DNA from: Lederbergia wuyishanensis
GTDB taxonomy: Bacteria; Bacillota; Bacilli; Bacillales; Bacillaceae_C
Assembly (NCBI RefSeq): GCF_022900255.1
Contig: NZ_JALIRM010000013.1
Span: forward strand, 124,001-188,000
Direction: 5' to 3'
DNA: 64,000 nucleotides
Below the pieces are notes generated by a model that saw nothing but the letters and a program-made list of their open reading frames with translations, was not told the DNA's origin and ran no database searches. Positions 35,504 through 44,484 of the stretch are shown here, piece by piece. The stretch's first letter is position 1; each line of letters begins with the position of its first letter. The position numbers were made by a program, and so were the translations under genes.

Positions 35504-35736
35504 TGAACACCATCCATTCCGATAACATCCGTATCCGTTTACATATACGAATTTCATTTAGAACTCTCTTTTATAAACAAGTAGAAGAAATTTTTAAAAA
35601 ATAAAGGACTTTCTTGTCACAGTAAAGAAATCAAATATGGGTGAAACTCACACTTAGCCATTATATCCTCATCTATGACTATTTTACCACTTTTATAATC
35701 TGTGATATTACAAGAATTTTTTTAAGGAGAAAGTAT

Positions 35737-36375
35737 ATGACGCAACTTAAACCTAAAACTCTTAAGACGCACGATCATCGAAAAATCTACCGAGATATTT
35801 ATCAACTAAAGCCTGACAAAACAGTTATTCAATTACTCCCAGAACTAAAATACGTATCACAAAGTATGATTACATCCTATCATATGAATTGGGACGGACG
35901 ACCTGAGCCGATAGATGAAAAATGGATTGCTTGGAAAGTAGTCAACCAAATCAAACAGATAACGAAAAAGGAACTTGAATACAAATTTAAGCTAATGCCT
36001 CCAGAAATTATTTGGCATCGAGCAGCCGACAATAAAAAATGGATCGTTGACCAAATGATGTTAGTGGCTGACTGTGTAACAGACGAAATGTTCGAAAGGG
36101 CGATGGAACGAGTCAAGAAGAATTTACGTGTTAAGGAACTCCCTACCATTACTTTTAAGAAAACTAATCCTACTTTATGTGCACAAAGACTTCATGTCGG
36201 CCATTACAAACATGCAAAAGAAACACTTCAAAAAATAAAAGAGGACTTAGAGGCGGAAGGATACCAAGTAAACGGAGCCCACCGAGAAATTTATTTATAT
36301 CCAGCCATGGACTGTTATCCTCCCGAAAAGTGCAAAACGATCGTAAGTGTGGAGATTGAAAAGAGGAGTAATTAA
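35737..36375 (+). CDS. GyrI-like small-molecule-binding protein
   Basis: A 212-residue soluble protein with a GyrI-like/AraC effector-binding fold and no DNA-binding domain. It has DHRKIYRDIYQLKPDKTVIQLLPELKYV at the N-terminus and HVGHYKHAKETLQKIKEDLEAEGY with HREIYLYPA at the C-terminus, the usual order of the fold. ATG 35737 follows AAGGAGA; the upstream open frame has no site. It is first of three genes (GyrI-like, VOC, pentapeptide repeat) spaced by 4 and 30 bases, all of types linked to protection against small molecules. Confidence 0.78.
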   Translation: MTQLKPKTLKTHDHRKIYRDIYQLKPDKTVIQLLPELKYVSQSMITSYHMNWDGRPEPIDEKWIAWKVVNQIKQITKKELEYKFKLMPPEIIWHRAADNKKWIVDQMMLVADCVTDEMFERAMERVKKNLRVKELPTITFKKTNPTLCAQRLHVGHYKHAKETLQKIKEDLEAEGYQVNGAHREIYLYPAMDCYPPEKCKTIVSVEIEKRSN

Positions 36376-36379
36376 AGAA

Positions 36380-36754
36380 ATGATTGAAAAAATTTTATAT
36401 AATACTGTACCTGTTAAAGATATATCAAAATCTATTAAATGGTACACCGAAGTTTTAGGTTTTCAATTTGTCTGGCATAGTGAAGAAGAAAAGCTCGCTC
36501 AAGTAAACTTGCCATCTGGACAAATGCTTTTTCTATCTGAAATAAACGATGATACAAATGCTAATTTTACTAAAAATGGTGTAATAAGAAGTGTTGTAGG
36601 CTTTCAAGCTAAAAATATTGAACAGTTTTATGATCATCTAAAAGCTCACGGTGTACGAGTCGAGAAAATTGTTCATGATGAAATAGGAGGCTTTAAATTT
36701 TTGGACTTCTTTGACCCTAACGGAAACATGTTTAATGTTGAATGCGATGCCTAA
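36380..36754 (+). CDS. VOC superfamily protein
   Basis: A 124-residue glyoxalase/bleomycin-resistance/dioxygenase fold protein. ILYNTVPVKDISKSIKWYTEVLGF opens the first module, and FKFLDFFDPNGNMFNVEC closes the second. Its glutamate near the C-terminus fits a metal ligand, but activity cannot be assigned. ATG 36380 lies just past the stop of the GyrI-like gene, whose last codons carry the GAGGAG. Middle gene of the three-gene operon. Confidence 0.87.
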   Translation: MIEKILYNTVPVKDISKSIKWYTEVLGFQFVWHSEEEKLAQVNLPSGQMLFLSEINDDTNANFTKNGVIRSVVGFQAKNIEQFYDHLKAHGVRVEKIVHDEIGGFKFLDFFDPNGNMFNVECDA

Positions 36755-36784
36755 AAATAAACTAGAATAAAAGGAATGATTTCA

Positions 36785-37210
36785 ATGAATCTCCAAAATC
36801 AAAAACAAGAATTGAATATGGCTGACATTTCTGCTTCTACTTTTACTTGCGTACTTGGTCATAAACTCTATTTCGAAAATGTTGATTTATCTGATACAAA
36901 AATAGTTAATGCCAATTTAAGTCGATTAATGATAAATGATGCTAACTTAAGTGATGTTGAAATCGATGGAGCCCAGCTAGGGGGAGCTTATATTCATAAT
37001 ATAGGTCTACCACTCGAGGGGCATCCGAATTATGAACCTAACGCCAAACAAAGACCGCTTAAGTTTGAAAATTGTAACCTAAATGACAGCACGATCACTG
37101 ATTGTAACTTAGAAAACGTTGAGATTAGCATGTGTAATATAAAAGGAATGAAAATTAATGGGATTAGTGTTGAGGAAATGCTTAAAGTATATTCGGAATC
37201 AAAAGTGTGA
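36785..37210 (+). CDS. Pentapeptide repeat protein
   Basis: A 141-residue protein of pentapeptide repeats forming a right-handed beta-helix. An N-terminal block (ADISASTFTCV, VDLSDTKIVNANLSRL, ANLSDVEIDGAQLGG) and a C-terminal block (FENCNLNDSTITDCNLENVEI) are split by a non-repeat loop with a GHPNYEPNA turn. Some family members mimic DNA and protect gyrase from quinolones, but most are uncharacterised. ATG 36785 follows AAAAGGA; the ATG at 36776 overlaps that site. Last gene of the operon, before a strong terminator. Confidence 0.85.
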   Translation: MNLQNQKQELNMADISASTFTCVLGHKLYFENVDLSDTKIVNANLSRLMINDANLSDVEIDGAQLGGAYIHNIGLPLEGHPNYEPNAKQRPLKFENCNLNDSTITDCNLENVEISMCNIKGMKINGISVEEMLKVYSESKV

Positions 37211-37317
37211 TGGTCGGAATCGATTCGCTCTTACATTAGTTTAGAGTAATTGTTATACGAGAAAAAAACACCTTATACAAGAGTAATATTCTGATAGATA
37301 CAATTCTCAAGGATCGA

Positions 37318-37353
37318 AATCCATTGGACCACCTTTTTACTGTCCAATGGATT
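37318..37353. terminator. Convergent bidirectional terminator
   Basis: A perfect 12-bp stem AATCCATTGGAC / GTCCAATGGATT lies between the pentapeptide operon and the convergent YdeI-like gene. Confidence 0.88.
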
Positions 37354-37374
37354 CTTTTATTAATTGATATTTAG

Positions 37375-38043
37375 TTATTGTTCCCTTCGATATAAATCCC
37401 TACTCTTGTACCCTGCGGCTAGAATTGTTTTCATTTCTTCGCGTCGCTTATTTTTAGTTGCTTCTTGTTTCGCACTATACACATGCCGAGCCCAATCTTT
37501 TTGGTATCCTGGAGTGAGAGACTGATAAAAAGCTAGTAAATTCGGGGTATCTTGTAAATCCTTTTCTACTGCTGGAATCATTTCAATATAATCATCAACT
37601 AACTGACTCTCTTTTGTAGATGTTTTATTTTTGCTTTTGCCATCCTCTTTCAGACCGACAACTGTAAAAACATCATCCAAACCTAACATTCGAGAAAATT
37701 TTACATTGCTTGTTCCAACAAAACCATTTTCGTCCACTCCAATATTAGGAAATATTTCGTCTCTATGGATGAAAGTTGGATATACTTTATTTCCTTTTTT
37801 AGGGTAAGCCAAAAAGATATAGCCATTTTTGTTTAAATAATTGTTTTCAATTACTTCGTAAATAAGCTTTTTGAAAGATTCCATATCGAGCACAAATGCA
37901 AAGATTAAATCATACTTACTTCCTTTAAGTTCGGTATCATAATTAGCTAGTTCTTTTAAGTAATCCGTGGCTTCAGGTACATTTAGTACTGCTACTTTTT
38001 CATACTTTTTTAAATTTAGTTTTTCTACGATTGTTTTAGTCAA
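37375..38043 (-). CDS. YdeI/OmpD-associated family protein
   Basis: A 222-residue protein. The C-terminal half is the YdeI/OmpD-associated domain (LLAFYQSLTPGYQKDWARHV followed by the basic KNKRREEMKTILAAGYKSRDLY tail). The N-terminal half (KYEKVAVLNVPEATDYLKEL, then a Rossmann-like FAFVLDMESFKKLI stretch with NGYIFLAYPKKG) is a separate domain resembling the DUF3052-like part fused to YdeI in some Bacilli. The start is TTG 38043 behind AGGTGG. Function unknown; a role in resistance to membrane-active compounds is suggested for the family. Confidence 0.75.
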   Translation of the reverse strand: MTKTIVEKLNLKKYEKVAVLNVPEATDYLKELANYDTELKGSKYDLIFAFVLDMESFKKLIYEVIENNYLNKNGYIFLAYPKKGNKVYPTFIHRDEIFPNIGVDENGFVGTSNVKFSRMLGLDDVFTVVGLKEDGKSKNKTSTKESQLVDDYIEMIPAVEKDLQDTPNLLAFYQSLTPGYQKDWARHVYSAKQEATKNKRREEMKTILAAGYKSRDLYRREQ

Positions 38044-38090
38044 CTTCTGCCACCTATGTTTCCCATATTATATTCCATATATGATTACTT

Positions 38091-38504
38091 CTAAAACGTT
38101 GCATCTATCCACTTATTTACTGCCTCTACAAGTTTGTCTTTCTTTTCCTTCACATCATTCATATCCGTAAATTTTACAATAGCTCTGTCACTGGAAACCC
38201 ATTCCAATAATTCTGTTGTATCATCAACCAAAGATCTTTCCAAGTGGTTTTCTTTCGCTTTTGCACCGCAATGAAAAACCAACCTAAAAAAACCTTTGCC
38301 ATGAAGATTAAAGGTCACCCTATCTTCATTCTTATAGCAGAAACTAGGGGCATTCCATTTTATATGTTCGGTAATTTGTTCATTAGCACTTAAAATAATA
38401 ATTCGAACTTCGTCTATTTCTTTTTTTAATGGATGCTTTAGATTTATCATAAATTCAGCTACTTGTTCAGAACCAGAAATTCGATTAGTTTTCTTATTAG
38501 TCAT
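38091..38504 (-). CDS. DUF1801 domain protein
   Basis: A 137-residue cytoplasmic DUF1801 protein. FMINLKHPLKKEIDEVRIII and EHIKWNAPSFCYKNEDRVTFN are the family core (the IKW(N/G)xPxF motif). The structure of relatives is an iron-binding frataxin-like fold; no function is proven. ATG 38504 has a modest GGATG ribosome binding site. It lies 47 bases upstream of the YdeI-like gene on the same strand; the two families are often neighbours, so cotranscription is likely. Confidence 0.85.
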   Translation of the reverse strand: MTNKKTNRISGSEQVAEFMINLKHPLKKEIDEVRIIILSANEQITEHIKWNAPSFCYKNEDRVTFNLHGKGFFRLVFHCGAKAKENHLERSLVDDTTELLEWVSSDRAIVKFTDMNDVKEKKDKLVEAVNKWIDATF

Positions 38505-38715
38505 ACCAGTTCATCATCCTTTTGAAGAGACTTGAAACCATGTTTTCACATCGCTTTCTTACAGGTATCATATTTTATTGAAATTCATGAAACTCCTCCC
38601 TTACTCTCACTTACATCATCTCTACAAAACAAGAATGTGTTTAATAACGGTATAAATCCATTTAAGTACGATGATATTAATCATAGGGAATTTCAACCAT
38701 TATGAGGTGGAAGAC

Positions 38716-40320
38716 ATGAATTTTATAGCAAGTGTATTAATTATTATTGGGTTTTTGTTTATCGGAATTGTTTTGATCGGACTGATTGTCTCTATTTTAT
38801 TATTATTCATGTTCGACAGAAACCAGAAAATGCATTCCATTTTAAGAAATTATCCTTTTCTTGGTAGGGTTCGATATTTTTTCGAAAAAATTGGTCCTGA
38901 ATTTCGCCAGTATTGGTTCAATAGTGATACTGAAGGAAGACCGTTTTCAAGGGATGATTATGAACATATTGTAAAAAGCGCGAAATATAAGCGCGATGTA
39001 GTCGGCTTTGGTTCAAAACGTGATTTTGAAGAAGAAGGTTATTATGTTCGAAATGATATGTTCCCGAAGCTTAATGAAGAAATGAAGATGGATGAAAATA
39101 CATTTGCTTTAACAAAAAGATATTTATTAATCAAAGACCCCCTCTTTTCCCAAAGAGAGGAAAAATGGGAAGAAGATGAATCATCCTCGTATTTATTACA
39201 TGATGATGATGCAGTTGTCATTGGTCACAGTACAAAACACCCCTTCGTGCTAAAAGGGCTTATTGGTATGTCCGCTATGAGTTATGGTGCATTGGGGAAA
39301 AACGCCATTACTGCATTATCAAAAGGGTTGGCCATTGCTAAAGGTACATGGATGAATACAGGTGAAGGTGGCATATCACCTTACCATTTGGAAGGCGGAG
39401 TAGACATTATCATGCAAATTGGTCCCGCCCTATTTGGAATCCGGGATGAAAATGGCGATGTAGATTGGGATGAATTAAAAAAAGTAAGTGAAATTCCGCA
39501 ATTAAAAGCATTCGAAATCAAATTAGCTCAGGGTGCCAAAACACGAGGTGGCCATATCGATGCCGAAAAAGTTAATCCCGAAATTGCTGAAATTCGAAAA
39601 GTGGTCCCCTATAAATCTATAGATAGCCCGAACCGTTTTCATCAATTTAGTGATGTACCAGCAATGTGTGATTTTATTGAAAAAATTCGAACTCATACTG
39701 GAAAACCAGTCGGGATAAAGATTGTTGTAGGTAGTAACGATAGTGTTGAAGAACTCGCAAAGTATATGAAGGAAACCGGGAAAGGCCCTGATTTTATCAC
39801 AGTTGATGGCGGTGAAGGTGGAACTGGAGCTTCGTATCAAGAATTAATTGATAGCGTAGGATTGCCTCTTAAATCTGCCCTTTCCATCCTTGTATGCACT
39901 CTAATCAAATATGGCGTTCGAGATCGTGTGAAAATTATCGCTTCGGGGAAACTCTTTACACCAGATCGAATTGCAGTCGCATTAGCTATGGGAGCAGATT
40001 TAATTAACATAGCACGTGGTTTTATGATTTCTGTCGGATGCATTCAAACTTTAAAATGTCAATCCAATACCTGTCCTGTCGGAGTTGCTACAACAGACCC
40101 TGATTTACAAAAAGCTTTAGTGATTGACGAAAAAAAATATCGTGTTGCAAACTATTTGATTACATTAAGAAAAGGATTATTCCGCATTTCTGCAGCAGCT
40201 GGATTAGATTCACCCGTTCACTTTTCCCCTAGAAATATTATGTATAAAGATGACAAGGGGGTTGTATATTCTTTAGAGAGTATCCTTAAGGACATTCAAA
40301 AGCAAATCGAGGTAAATTAG
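38716..40320 (+). CDS. FMN-binding glutamate synthase-like protein (YerD-like)
   Basis: A 534-residue membrane-anchored flavoprotein related to the synthase domain of GltB. One N-terminal membrane helix (about residues 3-35) precedes the alpha/beta barrel. The barrel has MSAMSYGALGKNAITALSKG, NTGEGGISPYH and FITVDGGEGGTGAS, and CQSNTCPVGVATTDP near the C-terminus supplies the cysteines of the iron-sulphur site. There is no glutaminase domain, as in B. subtilis YerD. ATG 38716 follows GAGGTGG; the open frame begins 45 bases earlier. Single gene. The reaction is unknown. Confidence 0.9.
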   Translation: MNFIASVLIIIGFLFIGIVLIGLIVSILLLFMFDRNQKMHSILRNYPFLGRVRYFFEKIGPEFRQYWFNSDTEGRPFSRDDYEHIVKSAKYKRDVVGFGSKRDFEEEGYYVRNDMFPKLNEEMKMDENTFALTKRYLLIKDPLFSQREEKWEEDESSSYLLHDDDAVVIGHSTKHPFVLKGLIGMSAMSYGALGKNAITALSKGLAIAKGTWMNTGEGGISPYHLEGGVDIIMQIGPALFGIRDENGDVDWDELKKVSEIPQLKAFEIKLAQGAKTRGGHIDAEKVNPEIAEIRKVVPYKSIDSPNRFHQFSDVPAMCDFIEKIRTHTGKPVGIKIVVGSNDSVEELAKYMKETGKGPDFITVDGGEGGTGASYQELIDSVGLPLKSALSILVCTLIKYGVRDRVKIIASGKLFTPDRIAVALAMGADLINIARGFMISVGCIQTLKCQSNTCPVGVATTDPDLQKALVIDEKKYRVANYLITLRKGLFRISAAAGLDSPVHFSPRNIMYKDDKGVVYSLESILKDIQKQIEVN

Positions 40321-40331
40321 ATGTAAAACCA

Positions 40332-40371
40332 AATGGGTGACTAAAAGAGAATGTTCTTATTGTCACCCATT
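40332..40371. terminator. Convergent terminator
   Basis: Perfect arms AATGGGTGAC and GTCACCCATT lie between the YerD-like gene and the convergent TetR gene. Confidence 0.82.
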
Positions 40372-40383
40372 GAATCTTTCCTA

Positions 40384-40977
40384 TCATTTCATTATTACTT
40401 TCATTAATAAATCTACCTCGTGAACCCAATAATTTTCATCTGCTTGCACTTCTTGTAACATTAATCCTGTGATAACGGAAAAATAGCAAAACAATAACTT
40501 ATAAGGATCACCCTCGCAAAATTGACCCATTCGTTGACCTTCTATAAATAATGGAATTAGTAGTTGGATTGGATTTTCTTTAGAGAATTGTTCCAGTAGT
40601 TGTTTCGCCTTCTCTGGAACTTCTTCCGAACTTGAAGCCTGCTGGATGAGCATGAAAAAATACTTATTACTATCGTCAAGCATACTTTTTGTTAAACTTC
40701 TCAATTTTTCTAATGGCGTACCTGGCAGGTGATTAACTTGTTCCATCGCGGCTTTTGCTTCCTCAAGAGCATCTTGAATTAAAGTAATAAGTAGCTCTTC
40801 TTTTGATTTAAAATAACGATATGATAAGCCTTGACTAATACCCGCTTCAGCGGCTATCATGCTTATTTTCGTTCCTATAATTCCTCGATTTGCAAATACT
40901 TTTAGGGCAGCTTTTTTTATTTGCACTATTCGTTGTATGTGTAGTTGATCTAATTGTTGCTCATTTAATGGTGCCAT
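40384..40977 (-). CDS. TetR family transcriptional regulator
   Basis: A 197-residue TetR repressor. The HTH is IQRIVQIKKAALKVFANRG, ISMIAAEAGISQGLSYRYFKSKEELL, with a helical ligand-binding domain. ATG 40977 follows GGGGGG; the longer reading lacks a site. It lies 75 bases downstream of the SDR dehydrogenase gene on the same strand, probably cotranscribed. The palindrome at 41985-42005 before the SDR gene is its likely operator, giving autoregulation. Confidence 0.88.
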   Translation of the reverse strand: MAPLNEQQLDQLHIQRIVQIKKAALKVFANRGIIGTKISMIAAEAGISQGLSYRYFKSKEELLITLIQDALEEAKAAMEQVNHLPGTPLEKLRSLTKSMLDDSNKYFFMLIQQASSSEEVPEKAKQLLEQFSKENPIQLLIPLFIEGQRMGQFCEGDPYKLLFCYFSVITGLMLQEVQADENYWVHEVDLLMKVIMK

Positions 40978-41052
40978 TAGTGAGTCCCCCCATGTTCGTA
41001 TTACAGCCAAGAAAAAACACTTGGATTTTCTTAGTAAAGATTACTAATTATT

Positions 41053-41961
41053 CTAACCGTTAATCAACGTTTGCGCTTCACTAATCTCCCACAATTGTTT
41101 TGCAATATCTCTATCCTTGGCTATTTCCGTCGGGCTTTCTACTTTTTTATCTGCATAGTAAAGACCTGTTTGCTGGCTTACTTCTTCTGTCTCTGCTAAC
41201 CACACCATTGTTTCGGCCCCCTTTTCTGGAGTGCGTGAAAATAATCTCATCACTGCCATCGTCAAGCGTGCCATTCTCCCATTATTTTGATTAAAGTTCG
41301 TGTCGACTAATCCAGGATCAAAGCAATAGGTGTTAACCCCAGTACCTTTAAGCTGTTGAGCAAGCTCAGACGTGAAAAATATATTTGCAAGCTTTGTCTG
41401 CCCATAGCGAAGAGTAGGTCCTCCCATTAATTTCTTCATCGGCTTGTAAAGTTGTTCTGCATGTAAATCATTAAAATCAATCCCTTTTCTAGCCATCTTA
41501 TGTCCGTGCGATGAAGTAGTAATAATTCGAGCAGGCGCACTTTCTTTTAATCGCTCCAGAAGAAGAATTGTAAGAAGGAACGGTCCTAAATGATTTACAG
41601 CCCAAGTCATTTCTTGGTCATCGACTGTTATCTGATGGTTTTCAAACAAGGCTCCAGCATTGTTAATCAAGACGTCTACTCTTGGACAATTTGATAAGAT
41701 CTCCGAAGCTACTTTGCGAATTGATTGTTGCGAAGACATATCTGCGATGAACACATTGACCACTATATTTTCATTCGTTTGCGCTTCAATTTGATTTACA
41801 ACTTCCTTCGCCTTGGTTTCATTTCGAGCAATGATTCCAAGGTTTGCACCTCGAGATGCCAAAATTTTTGCAGCCGCAAGACCAATACCGCTTGTTGCAC
41901 CTGTTATGACCACATACTTGCCCCGTAAATTCCAATTAGAATCCGTTAGTTCTTTTCCCAT
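41053..41961 (-). CDS. Short-chain dehydrogenase/reductase
   Basis: A 302-residue SDR oxidoreductase. The dinucleotide motif is TGATSGIG near the N-terminus, followed by NNAG, the catalytic Ser region ITTSSHGH, and YGQTK, where Tyr and Lys are the active-site pair. It looks like the retinol dehydrogenase/WW-domain oxidoreductase subgroup. Start ATG 41961 lies behind AAGGGGAG. It is the first gene of a two-gene unit with a TetR regulator. Substrate unknown. Confidence 0.9.
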   Translation of the reverse strand: MGKELTDSNWNLRGKYVVITGATSGIGLAAAKILASRGANLGIIARNETKAKEVVNQIEAQTNENIVVNVFIADMSSQQSIRKVASEILSNCPRVDVLINNAGALFENHQITVDDQEMTWAVNHLGPFLLTILLLERLKESAPARIITTSSHGHKMARKGIDFNDLHAEQLYKPMKKLMGGPTLRYGQTKLANIFFTSELAQQLKGTGVNTYCFDPGLVDTNFNQNNGRMARLTMAVMRLFSRTPEKGAETMVWLAETEEVSQQTGLYYADKKVESPTEIAKDRDIAKQLWEISEAQTLING

Positions 41962-41984
41962 GTATTATCAACTCCCCTTCAGTG

Positions 41985-42005
41985 ATGAATGAATAGTTCA
42001 TTCAT
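41985..42005. promoter_or_regulatory. TetR-type operator before the SDR gene
   Basis: ATGAATGA and TCATTCAT flank five bases (ATAGT): a perfect palindrome upstream of the SDR/TetR operon. The half-sites equal those of the B. subtilis FadR box (TGAATGA...TCATTCA), but the centre is one base longer. Confidence 0.7.
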
Positions 42006-42084
42006 TACTTAATAAAATAATATATCCTTTATTTTTAAATGTCTACAATTTTTAAAGGGAATTTCTAAAAATGGACATTAAAAA

Positions 42085-42109
42085 GAACAGCCCTATAAAA
42101 TGACTGTCC
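42085..42109 (-). terminator. Probable terminator of the nhaK unit
   Basis: On the minus strand the stem GGACAG...CTGTTC (one G-U pair) is followed by TTTTT. It lies past a small open frame that follows nhaK. Confidence 0.55.
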
Positions 42110-42131
42110 CTTCGTATTATTATATTTCAAT

Positions 42132-42260
42132 TTATTCATTTACTGACCTTAAAGCACTTCCTATACCAACTAATGGAGCAGTTGCGGGAAAGATGGATTG
42201 ATGAACTTCGTTTTCACCGTTTGAGAATATTTTTCTTGATAATAAGTGGAGACATTTCAC
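42132..42260 (-). CDS. Possible 42-residue small protein downstream of nhaK
   Basis: A short open frame, GTG 42260 to TAA 42132, begins 11 bases past the nhaK stop. GAGG lies just upstream, though only about three bases from the GTG. The product has a polar N-terminal half and the C-terminal stretch SIFPATAPLVGIGSALRSVN. I do not recognise it. It could be a real small protein of the nhaK transcript or the C-terminal remnant of a lost gene. Confidence 0.3.
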   Translation of the reverse strand: MKCLHLLSRKIFSNGENEVHQSIFPATAPLVGIGSALRSVNE

Positions 42261-42271
42261 CGTCCTCACAC

Positions 42272-44284
42272 TTATTCAATATGATCGTTCAAAGTAACAC
42301 TTTCAATATAGTTAATAAACCTTCTTAATTCTCTCGCTTGCTCCCTGGTGATTTCTCCTGCCTGATACATTTCATGAATCTTTGAGCGTTCTACATCCAT
42401 CACTTTTATACGAAGTTCATCTTTTTGTTCTTCTATTTTTTCATTATAACGGACAGATGGCTTTTTTAATCGCTCAATCAATCTTTTATAATCATGAATG
42501 ACTTCATAAACGATATCATTTTTTTCAAAGCGATTTGAGGTTTCTTCTAGTGTTTCAATAGCTGCTTGAAATGCTTTTATTTGAATTTGCTTACCTAAAT
42601 ACAATGTAGCTTTGTCATTCTTTCTTTTATGGATGCGATAACGTCTCAATCCTCTTAGAGCCAATCCGATAAGATACATAAATCTAGACCTTATATTATT
42701 TGAAAGTACTTCCTCCCTATGGTTTAGAGATTTTTCAAATGATTTTAAGACGTTTTCATCCATTCCTTTTTTATCTATCAGTTCTTGAATATATTTTCTC
42801 TCAGCTTTCAAACCAATTAATCTTATTTCAGCCATTTTTTTGTGTTCTTCAGTCGTATCTTCATCTTTCCTTCGTTTCGGATGAATTTGTTGTAATTTCA
42901 CTTTGTATTCGTCCATCAATTCATAAGCAGCAGTTTTATTTTCCTCATTCATTTCCAAACTAATTGTTTGAGTGGCTGCAAGTAAAATCTCCCTTTTAGC
43001 TTTTATTAAATCCATTTCGGATGATACTGTCGGAACGTTTTTACTTAAAAGTGGCAGGAAAACTGTTGCAGCAACTAACGTAAAAAGAATAACTCCAGCA
43101 GCCAAAAAGAGAATTAATGAACGTTCCGGAAAGGCATTTCCGTTTATTATGAGGTACGGGATTGAAAGAACTCCTGCCATTGTAACGGCACCCCGAACTC
43201 CTGTTAAACTGATAAATAAACTTGTCTTTAAATTGGGTTTGATGGACTCGTTTAGTTTATTGTATCGGTAGACCGAATATGAAAAAATGTACGACCAAAT
43301 AAAACGGATACTTAATATAACAAATCCAATCATAATGACGTATAAAACGGCTAAACCATTTCCTATATCAGGATTTTCCACTGTGGACGCCATAGAAGAA
43401 GGAATATTTAAGCCTAATAAAAGAAAGACAATACCATTTAAAATAAATAGTACAATGGTCCAAATATTTTCCGTGAGTACTTGCTCCTCGGCGTTCAACG
43501 TTTCCGTGCGTTCTCTAATAAGCGTATGTACTATTCCTGCTATCACAACAGCAATCACCCCAGAGGCATGAAAAAACTCCTCTGCAATCATATAAATAAG
43601 AAACGGCGTTATAATTTGTAACAACGAATGGAAAGTTACATCTTGGATTCCTTGTTTCCGAAGTGTGAAACGGATCCACATGATGAGAAGACTAAGAATA
43701 ACACCAGATATAGCCCCTACTAAAAACATATAAATAAAGTCAACAGTTGCTCTTGTTAATGAAAAATTACCTGTCACTACAGCGGCTATAGCATAATTGA
43801 ACGCAACTAAACCAGAGGCATCATTAATTAATGATTCACCTCTAACAAGGTTCAATACCCTCTCTGGAATATGTATTCTTTTCGAAATTCCATTGACCGC
43901 TACGGGATCTGTAGGTGATAAAATAGCGGCTAGCGCAAAGGCAGCTGCTAGCGGGATACTCGGTATCATCCAATGAATAAAAAGCCCGCCAATCATTGTT
44001 GTGAGAAGAACTAAAACAATAGCGTTTCCGAAAATTGGAGCTCTCAACTTCCATAATTCCTTACGTGGGTAATGTCTCCCATCGTTATATAATAGCGGCG
44101 CTACAAATAATAATAAAAACCATTCTGTCTCAATAGTGAACGAAATGTTCTTAAAGAAAAATGCAAGGACGATTCCAAATGCGATTTGAGTTAATGCTGT
44201 AGGAATAAAAGGTATATAATGACTTATAATATTTGAAATTAATAAACAAACCAACAATAATAAGACAACCATCAATAACTCCAT
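42272..44284 (-). CDS. nhaK: Na+/H+ antiporter NhaK (CPA1 family)
   Basis: A 670-residue cation/proton antiporter, the same length as B. subtilis NhaK (YvgP). About twelve membrane helices occupy residues 1-410. They carry AILSPTDPVAVNGI and RGESLINDASGLVAFNYA, the CPA1 ion-binding aspartate motifs, and LTGVRGAVTMAGVLSIP. A long charged, coiled-coil-rich cytoplasmic tail of about 250 residues follows. It exports Na+ (and Li+, K+ in NhaK) in exchange for protons. ATG 44284 lies behind AAGGG. Probably monocistronic apart from a small open frame downstream. Confidence 0.92.
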   Translation of the reverse strand: MELLMVVLLLLVCLLISNIISHYIPFIPTALTQIAFGIVLAFFFKNISFTIETEWFLLLFVAPLLYNDGRHYPRKELWKLRAPIFGNAIVLVLLTTMIGGLFIHWMIPSIPLAAAFALAAILSPTDPVAVNGISKRIHIPERVLNLVRGESLINDASGLVAFNYAIAAVVTGNFSLTRATVDFIYMFLVGAISGVILSLLIMWIRFTLRKQGIQDVTFHSLLQIITPFLIYMIAEEFFHASGVIAVVIAGIVHTLIRERTETLNAEEQVLTENIWTIVLFILNGIVFLLLGLNIPSSMASTVENPDIGNGLAVLYVIMIGFVILSIRFIWSYIFSYSVYRYNKLNESIKPNLKTSLFISLTGVRGAVTMAGVLSIPYLIINGNAFPERSLILFLAAGVILFTLVAATVFLPLLSKNVPTVSSEMDLIKAKREILLAATQTISLEMNEENKTAAYELMDEYKVKLQQIHPKRRKDEDTTEEHKKMAEIRLIGLKAERKYIQELIDKKGMDENVLKSFEKSLNHREEVLSNNIRSRFMYLIGLALRGLRRYRIHKRKNDKATLYLGKQIQIKAFQAAIETLEETSNRFEKNDIVYEVIHDYKRLIERLKKPSVRYNEKIEEQKDELRIKVMDVERSKIHEMYQAGEITREQARELRRFINYIESVTLNDHIE

Positions 44285-44373
44285 ATAGCCAATTCCCTTC
44301 TAATGGACTACTCTATATTGGTATACCCTGCTTCATTATTGGTATTTACATTAATCACTTAAATCTTACAAAA

Positions 44374-44410
44374 AAGTCTATATGGAAATAAAATAAATCC
44401 ATACAGACTT
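44374..44410 (-). terminator. Terminator of the purine permease/phosphoribosyltransferase operon
   Basis: Arms AAGTCTATATGGA and TCCATACAGACTT (one mismatch) are followed on the minus strand by TTTTTTG, about 75 bases past the phosphoribosyltransferase stop. Confidence 0.82.
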
Positions 44411-44484
44411 CCCCATTAAGTGTTAAATCCCTTTTTTTAAATATTTTTAATAACCTTTTATTATGTTAAACAGTTTTTCATTGT

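Noticed and set aside
44323-44328. SigB -10 (GGGTAT) before nhaK
   Set aside because: No GTTT-type -35 at the right distance upstream.
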